A DNA stretch of 64,000 nucleotides, taken from NCBI RefSeq assembly GCF_013410065.1, contig NZ_JACCCW010000002.1:1-64000 (forward strand), in the 5' to 3' direction. The DNA comes from Granulicella arctica. Its GTDB lineage: Bacteria > Acidobacteriota > Terriglobia > Terriglobales > Acidobacteriaceae. The notes under the pieces were generated by a model, which saw only the letters and a program-made list of their open reading frames with translations, ran no database searches and was not told the origin of the DNA. Within the stretch, counting starts at the first letter, position 1; the number at the start of each line of letters is the position of its first letter. This document shows, one piece after another, positions 9,044 through 18,235 of the stretch. The translations under genes and the position numbers were made by a program.

Positions 9044-9948
9044 GTGCGGCACTACTGGTTCCGGGCCAAGGCGCACAGACTCCAGGGTTTCTTCATGCGC
9101 TCCCCGACCACGGCTCCGTTCAAAAGACACTCGCTGAAGCTTCCGCTGTGCTGGGGAGGGACATCTTGGAGCTTGATTCGTCAGAAGCACTTCGGTCGAC
9201 TGTTGCCGTGCAGCTTACGCTTCTTACCGCCGGTGTCGCATTTGTCCGCTTCCTCGATTCAGAGCATATAGGGCTGATCGTTGCAGCGGGGCTTTCGGTG
9301 GGTGCCTTTACAGCTGCGGTTGCGGCTGGTTCTATCGCCTTTCCGGATGCGATTCAATTTGTACGACGCCGCGCCGAACTCATGGAGTCTGCGCTCCCAC
9401 AAGGCTTCGGAATGGGGGTGCTGGAAGGCCTTCGGTTTACGCAGGTACGAGACCTTCTGATCGGCAGATCCTTAACAATTGCGAACTATAACTCTCCGGT
9501 GCAGTTCGTTGTATCGGGCGCACGAAACGAAATTGAAGCGATCTTGTCATTGGCGCTCGCAGCGGGCGCTCACCGGGCACAGTTCCTGAACATGCCAACT
9601 GCATCACACACTCCTCTGCTCGGTCCTGCTGCGCAGGAACTACTTCGTTTCGCCGCGGATCTTCCCATGGGGCGATCGAAAATTCCAGTTCTTTCCAACA
9701 GCACCGCGCGAATGTTGACCGACGCCGAAGCGATCCGCCAAGATCTCGCACTGAATATGGCTCATCCGGTGCGCTGGGACGACATGTTCACGGTAGTCCG
9801 CGGCCTCGAGCCGCGAATCTTTCTTGAAGCGCCTCCTGGGCACACTCTCACTCGGCTCGCACAGCTGGCATGCGAGGAAACACCGGTTCTGTGCGCGAGC
9901 GAGTCACGCTGGGATGTCCTAGTGCGCGATACGCAACGCGTAGGCTGA
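9040..9948 (+). CDS. mdcH: malonyl-CoA:ACP transacylase (epsilon subunit)
   Basis: The 302-residue FabD-like acyltransferase loads malonyl onto MdcC to prime the decarboxylase cycle. It shows LVPGQGAQTPGF at the start, the nucleophile elbow GLSVGAFTAAVAAG near residue 92, the arginine region FVRRRAELM, and a catalytic histidine in ASHTPLLGPA. The ATG at 9040, in an ATGA overlap with mdcG, is preferred; a GTG at 9013 would add nine residues inside mdcG. It is the last gene of the operon. I see no clear intrinsic terminator after it. Confidence 0.92.
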   Translation: MSAALLVPGQGAQTPGFLHALPDHGSVQKTLAEASAVLGRDILELDSSEALRSTVAVQLTLLTAGVAFVRFLDSEHIGLIVAAGLSVGAFTAAVAAGSIAFPDAIQFVRRRAELMESALPQGFGMGVLEGLRFTQVRDLLIGRSLTIANYNSPVQFVVSGARNEIEAILSLALAAGAHRAQFLNMPTASHTPLLGPAAQELLRFAADLPMGRSKIPVLSNSTARMLTDAEAIRQDLALNMAHPVRWDDMFTVVRGLEPRIFLEAPPGHTLTRLAQLACEETPVLCASESRWDVLVRDTQRVG

Positions 9949-10005
9949 ATACCGTTCTCCGCGCTGAGGCTCACCTACTTATGGGGCCGAGGGCCACTCT
10001 CGCAA

Positions 10006-10024
10006 TGATTTGAAAATCAAATCA
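10006..10024. promoter_or_regulatory. perfect inverted repeat TGATTTG-N5-CAAATCA, candidate operator
   Basis: TGATTTGAAAATCAAATCA is a perfect 7-bp inverted repeat with a 5-bp AT spacer, 67-85 bp upstream of the first GH30 gene. Its size, position and lack of a following T-run suggest a protein-binding site rather than a terminator. The regulator is not evident; no regulator gene lies next to it. Confidence 0.4.
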
Positions 10025-10090
10025 GGTTCACGATAAGAATTCATCGCGGCCCCGGGCTAGGCTGGAGATGGAAACGGATAACTTGATTAA

Positions 10091-11944
10091 ATGGTCGGCC
10101 TTTGCAAATGGAAACGATATATATCGATGGCAGTCCTTCTCTCCAGTGCGATGACGTGCTCCTACGCGAGTGCGCAAGCGGTACAGGTACTCGAGACCAC
10201 GGCGGATGGCAAACAACTGCTTGCGCACAGCGAGACAGGCTTTTCGCGAAGCCCTGGCGCAGCCAAGGTACACATCGAGGTCGACGCGGATACCCAGTTC
10301 CAACAGATGGACGGCTTCGGCGCTTCGCTCACCGATAGCTCTGCCTCGCTGCTCGCAAGACTTCCTGCCGAGCAGCGTAAGCAGGTGATGCAGGAGCTCT
10401 TTGCACCGGAAGGTCCACTCGGCCTTACTCTTCTTCGGCAGCCGATTGGCGCAAGCGACTTCTCGGCGCACGGTGACTACAGCTATGACGACGTTCCGGG
10501 CGGCAGGCCGGACACTACGCTCGCAGCATTTTCAGCAGCGCCGGATAGGTCTTACTTGTTTCCCTTGCTCAGGGAGGCGGAACACCTGAACCCCCAGCTT
10601 CGCGTGATCGCGTTGCCGTGGAGCGCGCCGGCGTGGATGAAATCCAATCACAGTATGAGAGCCGGTTCGCTCGAGGATCAATACCTGGAAACCTATGCTC
10701 GCTACCTTGCACGATCCGTCGAAACCTTCAGCTCGGAAGGGGTGCCGATCTTTGCGCTGTCGCTGCAAAACGAACCACTCAACGAAAACGCGAGCTACCC
10801 CACTCAGCTCATGCCACCAGCGCAAGAGGCGAAGCTTGCTGCAGCATTACGACTACTGCTGGTGGCTCACGGCCGCTCACCGCTGTTATTCGGCTATGAG
10901 CATAACTGGGACCATCCAGATTACCCGGCACAGTTGTTGAAGACGGCGGATGAACTCACTCCGGCGGGCTCAGCACCACTGTTCGCCGGGATCAGTTGGC
11001 ATTGCTATGGGGGCGATGAGTCTGCACAGATGACGTTCCTGAAGGATCACCCAAGAAGTGGCATCTGGTTCACGGAGTGCTCCGGGACCTATCGTGACAC
11101 CTTTGCCGACTCCTTTCTCTGGCAGGCGAAACACTTGCTTCTGGGGGCGCCGCTCAACGAGGCCCGCAGCGTCATGCTATGGAACCTCGTGCTCGATCCG
11201 CACGGTGATCCGCACAATGGTGGGTGCGGCGATTGCCGCGCATTGCTCACCCTGGAGCAACACCCGGGTAAGCCAGCTACGCTCGGTCGCAACGTGGAGT
11301 ATTACATACTGGCCCATGCGGCACCGTTCGTTCATCCCGGGGCGGTACGCGTTGCCGGCACGGTCCGAGGTTCGCGTGATCTCGAGACAACGGCCTATCG
11401 CAACCTCGATGGCACCTTTGTGGTGTTGGTGTTAAATGCATCTCCTGAAGCCGAGGACATCAATGTCGACACCTCTGGCGTCTCCGTATTCCACCGTCTC
11501 CCAGGACGCTCGCTCACTACGTTCACCTGGGGAACAGCGACTCCTACCGTGCTAGACGGCGTTTATCGCTTCACGCTGGAAAGGAAGGAAGGAGGCGGAG
11601 AAGAACAGTTTCTTGAAGCCGCGAAACAAGAATCCCTTCCAGGTTGGCGGCCTGTGACGACCATGGCGAATCAACTCTGGTCGGTACGACGGTTGGCCAC
11701 AGGGCGATATGAGATTCGCAACGTCGCCACTGCGCAGTCGCTCGCGATCGCTCAAAATGGGCTTCTGGCAACTGTGGCGCTCGATGGTTCGCATATAGCT
11801 CCGCTGGCTCTCAAGATCGACGGAAATGGAATCTGCATCGTCTCTCCATCGGCGTCCCCATGCCATATTCCTGCCGCCGCAGAACCTCTTAAACAGGGTT
11901 TGTATATGCGTTGGTTGGCACCTTCTCTACCCCCGCCCCTGTGA
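10091..11944 (+). CDS. secreted GH30-family glycoside hydrolase (glucosylceramidase-like) with C-terminal extension
   Basis: The product is 617 residues with an N-terminal signal peptide (KWKRYISMAVLLSSAMTCSYASAQA). The GH30 region begins QMDGFGASLTDSSASLL and contains PWSAPAWMKSN, the acid/base glutamate in ALSLQNEPLN (about residue 227) and the nucleophile glutamate in IWFTECSG (about residue 329), followed by the beta-sandwich domain typical of the family. The last roughly 110 residues (QLWSVRRLATGRYEIRN...) resemble one weak ricin-B-like carbohydrate-binding repeat and are absent from the paralogue at 15436. The enzyme would cleave beta-glucosides or beta-xylosides outside the cytoplasm. 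The ribosome-binding site is poor. It heads the GH30-receptor-GH30 set. Confidence 0.88.
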   Translation: MVGLCKWKRYISMAVLLSSAMTCSYASAQAVQVLETTADGKQLLAHSETGFSRSPGAAKVHIEVDADTQFQQMDGFGASLTDSSASLLARLPAEQRKQVMQELFAPEGPLGLTLLRQPIGASDFSAHGDYSYDDVPGGRPDTTLAAFSAAPDRSYLFPLLREAEHLNPQLRVIALPWSAPAWMKSNHSMRAGSLEDQYLETYARYLARSVETFSSEGVPIFALSLQNEPLNENASYPTQLMPPAQEAKLAAALRLLLVAHGRSPLLFGYEHNWDHPDYPAQLLKTADELTPAGSAPLFAGISWHCYGGDESAQMTFLKDHPRSGIWFTECSGTYRDTFADSFLWQAKHLLLGAPLNEARSVMLWNLVLDPHGDPHNGGCGDCRALLTLEQHPGKPATLGRNVEYYILAHAAPFVHPGAVRVAGTVRGSRDLETTAYRNLDGTFVVLVLNASPEAEDINVDTSGVSVFHRLPGRSLTTFTWGTATPTVLDGVYRFTLERKEGGGEEQFLEAAKQESLPGWRPVTTMANQLWSVRRLATGRYEIRNVATAQSLAIAQNGLLATVALDGSHIAPLALKIDGNGICIVSPSASPCHIPAAAEPLKQGLYMRWLAPSLPPPL

Positions 11945-11959
11945 TAAGGAAAACTTATC
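11943..11959. promoter_or_regulatory. inverted repeat GATAAG-N5-CTTATC before the TonB receptor
   Basis: A perfect 6-bp inverted repeat with a 5-bp spacer overlaps the stop of the first GH30 gene and lies about 110 bp before the receptor start. It could be an operator for the receptor or a weak hairpin. Evidence is limited to the symmetry. Confidence 0.25.
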
Positions 11960-12069
11960 TAAAACAACTGAAGATTGCATTTTACAATCTCTCCTCGCAC
12001 TCACTACAGTTGCTCCCGCGCTTGACCGCCACTTCTTGCGGAAACGAAAGCTACCGGAGCCACTCGTCC

Positions 12070-15000
12070 ATGTTCTTCCAAAAGCACGCCGCCACCAGAA
12101 CTCCAACCTCCGTCAGATCTCTTGGAGTACTCGCACTCCGCAGGTCAACCTTTCTTCTTGCCATGAGTATTTGGCTCGCGCTGGGCGCTGGCAGTGCTTG
12201 GGCACAAGTGGAGACAGCAGATATCCTCGGGAAGATCTCTGACAGCACTGGCGCGATCATTCCTGGAGCATCGGTGAAGGTGACCAACCTCGACACCGAT
12301 ATCGCGCGCACCCAGAAGAGCAATGGAGTGGGTGAGTTCGTCTTCAGTGCGTTGCCGATCGGTCGATATACCGTGGTGATTGTGAGTCCTGGGTTTGAAA
12401 CGTATTCGGTTCCCCAGATAAGCCTGTCCCAAGGCGATCGCGCTCGCGTGGATGCGAAGTTGGTTGTCGGTAACGTGCAGAATGTCGTCGAGGTTTCTGC
12501 TGTACCGCCTGATCTGCAGACGGATAGTTCCGTACTAGGTACGGTGGTGACGGATCGTCAGGTTGAGGATCTTCCCCTCAATGGGCGCAATTTCATGCAA
12601 CTCGCGCAGATTCTCGCTGGCGCAAACGAGGGCCCTCCGAACGCGCTCTCGAGCGGCAACCGTCCCGACGATCGGCGTATGACCTCGTCGGTCTCGGTGA
12701 ATGGGCAGGACGAGAACGTCAACAATCAGCTGATCGACGGGCTGGATAACAACGAGCGCATCATCGGCACGATTGGTGTACGGCCATCCGTGGATGCGAT
12801 CGCCGAATTCCGCATTCAAACGAACCTGTACACCGCGGAGGTAGGCCGCTCTGCCGGAGCCATCATCAACATCATCACGAAGGGGGGCACGAACAAGTTT
12901 CACGGCTCCCTCTATGAGTTCTTCCGCAACGACATCTTCGATGCGACAAACTATTTTGCTCTTACGCACACGGAACTGCGTCAAAACCAATACGGCGCCT
13001 CATTCGGCGGGCCTATCGCCAAAAATAAGCTGTTCTTCTTTGCGGATTACGAAGGTTTTCGGCAGGTCGCAGGCCGCACCAATACTTCGACCGTGCCAAC
13101 GTTGTTCGAGGAGCAGAATCCCGGCAACTTCTCCGATATCGGTCACACGAGTGTCCCTGCGAGCGCAATTTCCCCGATTGGCCTTGAGTTCTTCAAGCTG
13201 TACCCAACTCCAAACCTGACCGGCACCGCCAACAACTTCGTCTACAGTCCCAATGTGACGCAGAATTCTCAGACAGGGGATGCGCGGGTTGACTATGCGT
13301 TTCCGCGCGGCGACCACATCTTTGTACGCTTTAGCCTCAACCAGGTTGACTCGGTATCTCCTGGGACACTGCCGGTGGTCAACGGAGTCGCTCCAGGTGG
13401 TAACCCGTTTGCTTATGCCGGCACCTCCAATCAGTTTGCTCAGAACACGCAGGTGAACTTCGTTCATTTGTTCTCGCAGAACCTGCTGGGTGAGTTCAAG
13501 GCCGGCTATACGCGAATCAATAACGCTTCTTTCCCACTAAATTATGGGGAGAACCTTGCAGGGAAGTTTGGCCTGACGGGAGTCAATGTCGGCGGTCTTC
13601 GTACGTCAGCTCTCACGACCCTATCGCCAGCTGGCTATGCCTCAGTAGGCGATGGCATCTTTCTCCCACTGAACAATCTGGATAATACCTTTCAGGAGAC
13701 CGGTCAGCTCACCTGGAACCGCGGTCTGCAAAGCATCAAGATCGGTGCGGGACTTGTTCGTCGCCAGGCAACGAGCGCGCAGAGTTCCTACCCGACAGGA
13801 TATCTGCAATTCAATACCTATACGGGAGGGGGTGCTTTCGGCAACGTGAGCTGCGCACCCCTCGGGTGCCTGCTACGCGGGTTGGTCTATCTGTCTCAAC
13901 GCGTCAATCAGCTAGACGCACCCGGGTTTCGAGTCTGGGAGCCGAGCGTCTATGTCCAGGATGATTGGCGTGTCGTGCCGAGACTTACATTGAACCTCGG
14001 TCTGCGGTACGACGTCTTTACGCCGTTCACTGAGTCGCACGATCGGTTGTCGAATTTCAATCCTTACACGGCGCAGATCATGGTGGCGGGAGTCAATGGC
14101 GTATCCAGCACCGCCGGGGTAGCGACCGACTACAGCAACGTCGCGCCGCGCATCGGCTTCGCCTTTGCAGCCAATCCGAAAACCGTGCTTCGCGGTGGCT
14201 ATGGGATGACTTATATCCCGGTTTCTTCCGGCGCCAAGACCTCGCTCGGGAACGCTCCTTATGTGTACAACTACCGTTCCCAGTACAACACGACCAGGCT
14301 CTCGCAGGGGCTTCCGGTGCCGGTAGCCCAGAATCCGGATACCCTCAATACAGACCTCGTTCCCTTCACGCTGGCAGGCATCGATCCGCATTACCGTTCC
14401 TCCTACATCGAGCAGTTCAACCTGACGCTCCAGCAGGAGATCGGGGGAAGCACGGTTTCGATCTCCTACGTTGGGGAACTTGGCAAGCACCTTCGCTTGA
14501 ACAACAACCTGAATCTGGCACCGCCGGGGTACAACTCGTGCCCGACCACCACGACGTCGCCATCAGCGAACTGCTATCTCTCTTCTCTTCCATTCGCCAA
14601 ACTTTATCCAAACCTGACGACTGCGGACGAGATGACCAGCACGGGGTTCTCAAACTATAACGCGCTTCAGGTCGTCTATTCCCATCGCTTTACCAATAGC
14701 CTCGGCCTGAATGCGAACTATACCTGGGCACACGGCCTCAATGATGTTGCAAACTACGCCCTAGGTACCGCTTCAAACGGCGTGATACCAAGCGAGACGA
14801 ATACGGTCGACTACGGAGACTCCGATCTCAATATCCGCAATCGCTTCGCAATGCTTCTAAACTACTCGCTCCCATTTGGCGAAAGTGCTCGGGGAATCAA
14901 GGGCGGCCTGATCAAGGGCTGGCAAACGAACGCAATTCTGCTTCTTTCCGGCGGTCTACCATTCAGTGTCACCGACGACACGGCCTATTCCAACACCGGC

Positions 15001-15366
15001 GTTTCCGGCGGCGGCGAGCGTGCGCTACAGATCGGCAATCCGAACGACCTACCGTCCAAAAGCATCAAGGGTTGGTTTGACACGACAGCCTTCACCCATC
15101 AGGTCTTCGCGACGTACATGCCTATGCGGCGCAACTCGCTTCATGGCCCTGACTATCGTGTGTTCGACCTGTCTGGATTCAAGACCTTCGCTCTGTCCGA
15201 ACGCTTCAATTTGCAGTTTCGCACCGAGGTATTCAACGTGACCAACACCCCCAACTTTGCGCAGCCAGACTCCGGGGTCGGCGATGGTGGGATCGGTACG
15301 ATCTCCGCCACTCGGCTCGGATCAACTCCGCGCCAGATTCAATTCGCTTTGAAGTTGCTGTTCTAA
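12070..15366 (+). CDS. Oar-like TonB-dependent receptor
   Basis: The product is about 1098 residues from the ATG at 12070; the open frame runs up to 11911 but the added 53 residues look non-coding. A signal peptide (STFLLAMSIWLALGAGSAWAQ) is followed by a carboxypeptidase-regulatory-like domain (ILGKISDSTGAIIPGASVKV), a plug (VEDLPLNGRNFMQLAQ, then the SVNGQDENVNNQLIDGLDNN segment) and a beta-barrel ending FALKLLF with a terminal aromatic residue. This is the large Acidobacteriota Oar type, thought to import oligosaccharides using TonB. Lying between two GH30 genes on the same strand, it probably takes up their products. Substrate inferred from neighbours. Confidence 0.9.
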   Translation: MFFQKHAATRTPTSVRSLGVLALRRSTFLLAMSIWLALGAGSAWAQVETADILGKISDSTGAIIPGASVKVTNLDTDIARTQKSNGVGEFVFSALPIGRYTVVIVSPGFETYSVPQISLSQGDRARVDAKLVVGNVQNVVEVSAVPPDLQTDSSVLGTVVTDRQVEDLPLNGRNFMQLAQILAGANEGPPNALSSGNRPDDRRMTSSVSVNGQDENVNNQLIDGLDNNERIIGTIGVRPSVDAIAEFRIQTNLYTAEVGRSAGAIINIITKGGTNKFHGSLYEFFRNDIFDATNYFALTHTELRQNQYGASFGGPIAKNKLFFFADYEGFRQVAGRTNTSTVPTLFEEQNPGNFSDIGHTSVPASAISPIGLEFFKLYPTPNLTGTANNFVYSPNVTQNSQTGDARVDYAFPRGDHIFVRFSLNQVDSVSPGTLPVVNGVAPGGNPFAYAGTSNQFAQNTQVNFVHLFSQNLLGEFKAGYTRINNASFPLNYGENLAGKFGLTGVNVGGLRTSALTTLSPAGYASVGDGIFLPLNNLDNTFQETGQLTWNRGLQSIKIGAGLVRRQATSAQSSYPTGYLQFNTYTGGGAFGNVSCAPLGCLLRGLVYLSQRVNQLDAPGFRVWEPSVYVQDDWRVVPRLTLNLGLRYDVFTPFTESHDRLSNFNPYTAQIMVAGVNGVSSTAGVATDYSNVAPRIGFAFAANPKTVLRGGYGMTYIPVSSGAKTSLGNAPYVYNYRSQYNTTRLSQGLPVPVAQNPDTLNTDLVPFTLAGIDPHYRSSYIEQFNLTLQQEIGGSTVSISYVGELGKHLRLNNNLNLAPPGYNSCPTTTTSPSANCYLSSLPFAKLYPNLTTADEMTSTGFSNYNALQVVYSHRFTNSLGLNANYTWAHGLNDVANYALGTASNGVIPSETNTVDYGDSDLNIRNRFAMLLNYSLPFGESARGIKGGLIKGWQTNAILLLSGGLPFSVTDDTAYSNTGVSGGGERALQIGNPNDLPSKSIKGWFDTTAFTHQVFATYMPMRRNSLHGPDYRVFDLSGFKTFALSERFNLQFRTEVFNVTNTPNFAQPDSGVGDGGIGTISATRLGSTPRQIQFALKLLF

Positions 15367-15435
15367 TCCAGGCATCAATCGTTGATCGTTGCTTTCGTCA
15401 GTCATTTCGACGCACCGTATCAGAGGGTACACACC

Positions 15436-16956
15436 ATGAAGCCACACAAACGATTCCGCCCGTCGGTCAAAAGCTCGGCAATCATTGGCGCTATATGTTT
15501 CAGTGTCTTTCCGCTACAGCACTCGCTGTGCTTCGCACAGACCGTTCAGGTCTATGAAACCACGGCCAACGGATCGAATCTATTGGCCCAACAGAACTCC
15601 GTCACCTTTAGCAGTGGGGGCGGCACTGGCAGCTATACCATCACTGTCAGTCCCTCGCAATTGCTGCAGTCCTGGGACGGTGTCGGCGCTGCTCTTACGG
15701 ACTCCGCCTCTACAGTGATCGCGGCAGTTCCTGCAAGCCAGCAGACCACTGTACTCCAACAGCTGTTCAGCCCAAGCATTGGAATAGGCTTGAACATCGT
15801 TCGCCTCCCGATGGGGGCGAGCGACATGAGTGCCAGCGGTAACTACAGTTACGACGATGTGCCCGCGGGAGAGACAGATCCGAACCTCACCAGTTTTTCC
15901 ATCGCTCACGATCTAACCAACACGATTCCGCTCCTGCAGTCTATTGCTTCCATCAATTCGAACCTCAAGGTAATCGCCGTGCCGTGGAGTCCGCCCGCGT
16001 GGATGAAGACAAATGGCTCCATGGATGGGGTTTCAGGTGCGTCAACCGCTACCAGTCAGATCATCATCAGCGACTTCCCGGTGCTGGCTAGCTATTTTGT
16101 GAAGTTTGCTCAGGCCTATGCCGCGCAAAACGTGCCAATTTACGCGCTCTCAGCCCAAAACGAACCTTTGAACACCCAGAGTGGCTACCCTTCCGCGATT
16201 CTCACCGCCAGCGACGAGGCGACGTTTATCGCGAACGATCTCGGTCCATCGCTATCGACAGCTGGGCTAAGCAGTATCAAGATCTTCGGTCTTGAAGACA
16301 ACTGGTCGGATACCTCGTATGCTCAGACGCTGCTCCAGTCGAGCGCAGCCAGTTACCTCGCAGGGACGAGCTTTCATTGGTATAACGGTTCACCCTCGGC
16401 GATGTCCACTGTACAGGCTCTGAATACAACCTTAGGAACTTGGCTGACCGAAACGACCGGCACGGTCAGTTGTCCGAATGGGGCGGGCACTTGTCCGGTT
16501 CTTTCTGCTTCGACCTTCTCGGCGAGCGGATTCAAGACCCAGATGCAGCAGATCATTATGGGTTCCATTCAGAACTCCGGACGTGGAGCGCTTGGATGGA
16601 ATCTCGCACTGAACCAAAATGAAGGCCCTCAGAATGGCGGATGCTACAACTGTGTGGGCCTCGTAACGATCAACAACAGCGTTTCACCGGCAGCTATCTA
16701 TTACAACACTACGTATTATGTTCTCGGCCACGTCGGTAAGTTCGTCACCCCGGGTGCGAGCGTGATCGGGACAACGACACAAGGGTCGACCGGTATTCAG
16801 GACGTCGGATTTCTCAACCCGGATGGCAGTGTCGTCGTGGTTGTCTTCAACGCTGCATCTTCAACCCAAACGTTCAATATAGCGGAAGGCTCAGAAAGCT
16901 TTACTTACACCCTGCCGTCGGGGGCCGCTGCAAGTTTCAAATGGTCGCCGAATTAA
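15436..16956 (+). CDS. secreted GH30-family glycoside hydrolase, second copy
   Basis: The 506-residue product starts at the ATG at 15436, preceded by GAGGG; upstream codons to 15382 are unlikely to be used. A signal peptide ends near LCFAQT. The sequence parallels the enzyme at 10091: SWDGVGAALTDSASTVI, MGASDMSASGNYSYDDVP, PWSPPAWMKTNGSM, acid/base glutamate in SAQNEPLN, nucleophile glutamate in TWLTETTG, and a C-terminal beta-sandwich. It lacks the extra C-terminal domain of the first copy. The two enzymes are clearly related but diverged, so duplication is old or they arrived separately. Expected to act on beta-linked glucans, xylans or glycolipids outside the cytoplasm. Confidence 0.88.
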   Translation: MKPHKRFRPSVKSSAIIGAICFSVFPLQHSLCFAQTVQVYETTANGSNLLAQQNSVTFSSGGGTGSYTITVSPSQLLQSWDGVGAALTDSASTVIAAVPASQQTTVLQQLFSPSIGIGLNIVRLPMGASDMSASGNYSYDDVPAGETDPNLTSFSIAHDLTNTIPLLQSIASINSNLKVIAVPWSPPAWMKTNGSMDGVSGASTATSQIIISDFPVLASYFVKFAQAYAAQNVPIYALSAQNEPLNTQSGYPSAILTASDEATFIANDLGPSLSTAGLSSIKIFGLEDNWSDTSYAQTLLQSSAASYLAGTSFHWYNGSPSAMSTVQALNTTLGTWLTETTGTVSCPNGAGTCPVLSASTFSASGFKTQMQQIIMGSIQNSGRGALGWNLALNQNEGPQNGGCYNCVGLVTINNSVSPAAIYYNTTYYVLGHVGKFVTPGASVIGTTTQGSTGIQDVGFLNPDGSVVVVVFNAASSTQTFNIAEGSESFTYTLPSGAAASFKWSPN

Positions 16957-17202
16957 TCCTATTGCCGTCCCGAAGCTAGATAAATGCGCTGTTCTCGCGC
17001 GATACAAACTCTGTTGTGAGCGGCTGCGCCGGTCCGAGGATGGGTGCTGACTCGCTTCAACTTTCACCTCATTCTTCGCGATAGAGCTGCCCACATATCA
17101 GTGATGGAACCGATAGATTAACAATGGATTACGCAGCTCGAAGTATTGGTTCTCCCTGGTCGCCATGTGAACCTGCATACGCTGTTTTCTCCCATTCCGC
17201 TA

Positions 17203-17362
17203 TCTGTCGGATGCAACGGGCAAGGAGTGGTGGTGTGCTTCCGTGTCTCTTGCTGTGCCGTTAGGACGCGGGCCAACGGGAGCACGATCTCCGCGAGGTG
17301 TTCAACGCATTGCTGTATTTGACCAGAACGGGATATCAGTGGCGCTGGGTCCGAACGATTGC
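17203..17362 (+). pseudogene. IS5-family transposase, degraded N-terminal fragment
   Basis: One frame reads RYLSDATGKEWW, then after a frame change another reads LREVFNALLYLTRTGYQWRW. Both match the N-terminus of IS5-family transposases (RYPSDLTDEEW... then LREVxNALLYxLRTGCQWR). The piece is frameshifted and has neither catalytic domain nor visible terminal repeats. It is the complementary part of the kind of element whose tail lies at 101-343, though there is no sign that they come from one copy. Confidence 0.6.
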
Positions 17363-17454
17363 CGCACAGGTCCTTGAAAACCCGCTTTTAGGGAAGCCAA
17401 CGGAAGAGTCGAACCGGTGATCGCTACCATTTCCAGGAATAGCCGATGCCTTTT

Positions 17455-17544
17455 AGAACCAATGTTTTGTGGTGGGACCAATAAGGTTGATTCTGGGACC
17501 AATCTGGGAGCAATAAGCTGTTCCAGAGGAGTTTTGGGAGCCAT
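17455..17544. repeat. cluster of short TGGGA(C/G)CAAT-type repeats
   Basis: Four copies of a motif close to TGGGACCAAT start at 17473, 17494, 17505 and 17535 (TGGGACCAATAAG, TGGGACCAAT, TGGGAGCAATAAG, TGGGAGCCAT), preceded by AACCAAT near 17456. The spacings of 21, 11 and 30 bp are close to two, one and three helical turns. They lie in gene-free DNA. Function unknown; phased binding sites or decayed repeat DNA are both possible. Confidence 0.45.
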
Positions 17545-17604
17545 TGGAGCGACCAGGGTCTTTTAGAGTCAATGGTTTACATTGGATAAGCAAAATAGCA
17601 TGGA

Positions 17605-17637
17605 AGAGGGTCATCGGTTCGAATCTGCGAGGGCACA
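17605..17637 (+). other. tRNA 3'-end-like sequence, possible old attachment site
   Basis: AGAGGGTCATCGGTTCGAAT followed by CTGCGAGGGCACA resembles the T-arm and acceptor end of a tRNA, with the conserved GGTTCGAATC. The T-stem pairs poorly and no anticodon arm fits upstream, so this is not a working tRNA. Integrated elements often leave such 3' fragments at their ends; that reading is inference. Confidence 0.25.
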
Positions 17638-18155
17638 AAACTCCGGCGCGAGGGCACAGAAAAGAGCACAGAATTCTGCGTCTTACGTGGTTTACAAGGA
17701 CTTATGCGGCGGCTGAGGCCTTGTAAGTGTTTGTATTGCTCAGGATTGGATTTTTCTTATGAAGAGATCGCTAAGCTCGAACCGCAAGAAAAGTTTGTCC
17801 GGGCGTTTCCGAAAGGGGCGTTTGCCGTTACCAATGTCTTCTCTTGATGATTTGCGAAGCCAGCGTAGTGCCCCAAGGATGTATTTATCAACATGAGTTG
17901 GCTAGGGTTCCCTCTTCCGCATTATCTTCAAACACGTATTCCTGACAGATCATCCACCGCTGCCAAAGAGACGAAGGTAGCACCTCTCGCGTAATTTTAC
18001 GGCTGGGGAATTAATATGAGACCTGAGCATCCGACGTTCGGAAACGTGGACGCATGCGATACGTCAAGAATCTCGTGCAATTACTAGCGTTCCTATGTTA
18101 GGCGCTACACTAACAAACTCCTGGCTGCTCGATGGCCCCGACAGGAGAGGCGAAG
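17638..18155. other. gene-poor stretch, nothing recognised
   Basis: No open frame here has a convincing start, ribosome-binding site or recognisable product, and I see no repeats or RNA genes. With 16957-17202, which is equally empty, it separates the GH30 locus from the convergent propeller mini-operon. Confidence 0.5.
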
Positions 18156-18189
18156 GTGAAAAAAGAGGGAGTGCGGCAACCGCACTCCC
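18156..18189 (-). terminator. intrinsic terminator of the propeller mini-operon
   Basis: On the minus strand a perfect 10-bp stem (GGGAGTGCGG / CCGCACTCCC, 18167-18189) with a 3-base loop is followed by CTCTTTTTTC. This is a textbook Rho-independent terminator, about 45 bp after the stop codon of the gene at 18236. Confidence 0.9.
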
Positions 18190-18235
18190 TTCGAACCGGC
18201 ACCAGCGAAGAAACAAGAGCCCGGGCCAGCAGGTA

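Noticed and set aside
11911..12069. N-terminal extension of the first TonB receptor to 11911
   Set aside because: It would overlap the GH30 gene and put 53 non-signal-like residues before the signal peptide. ATG 12070 fits the exported family.
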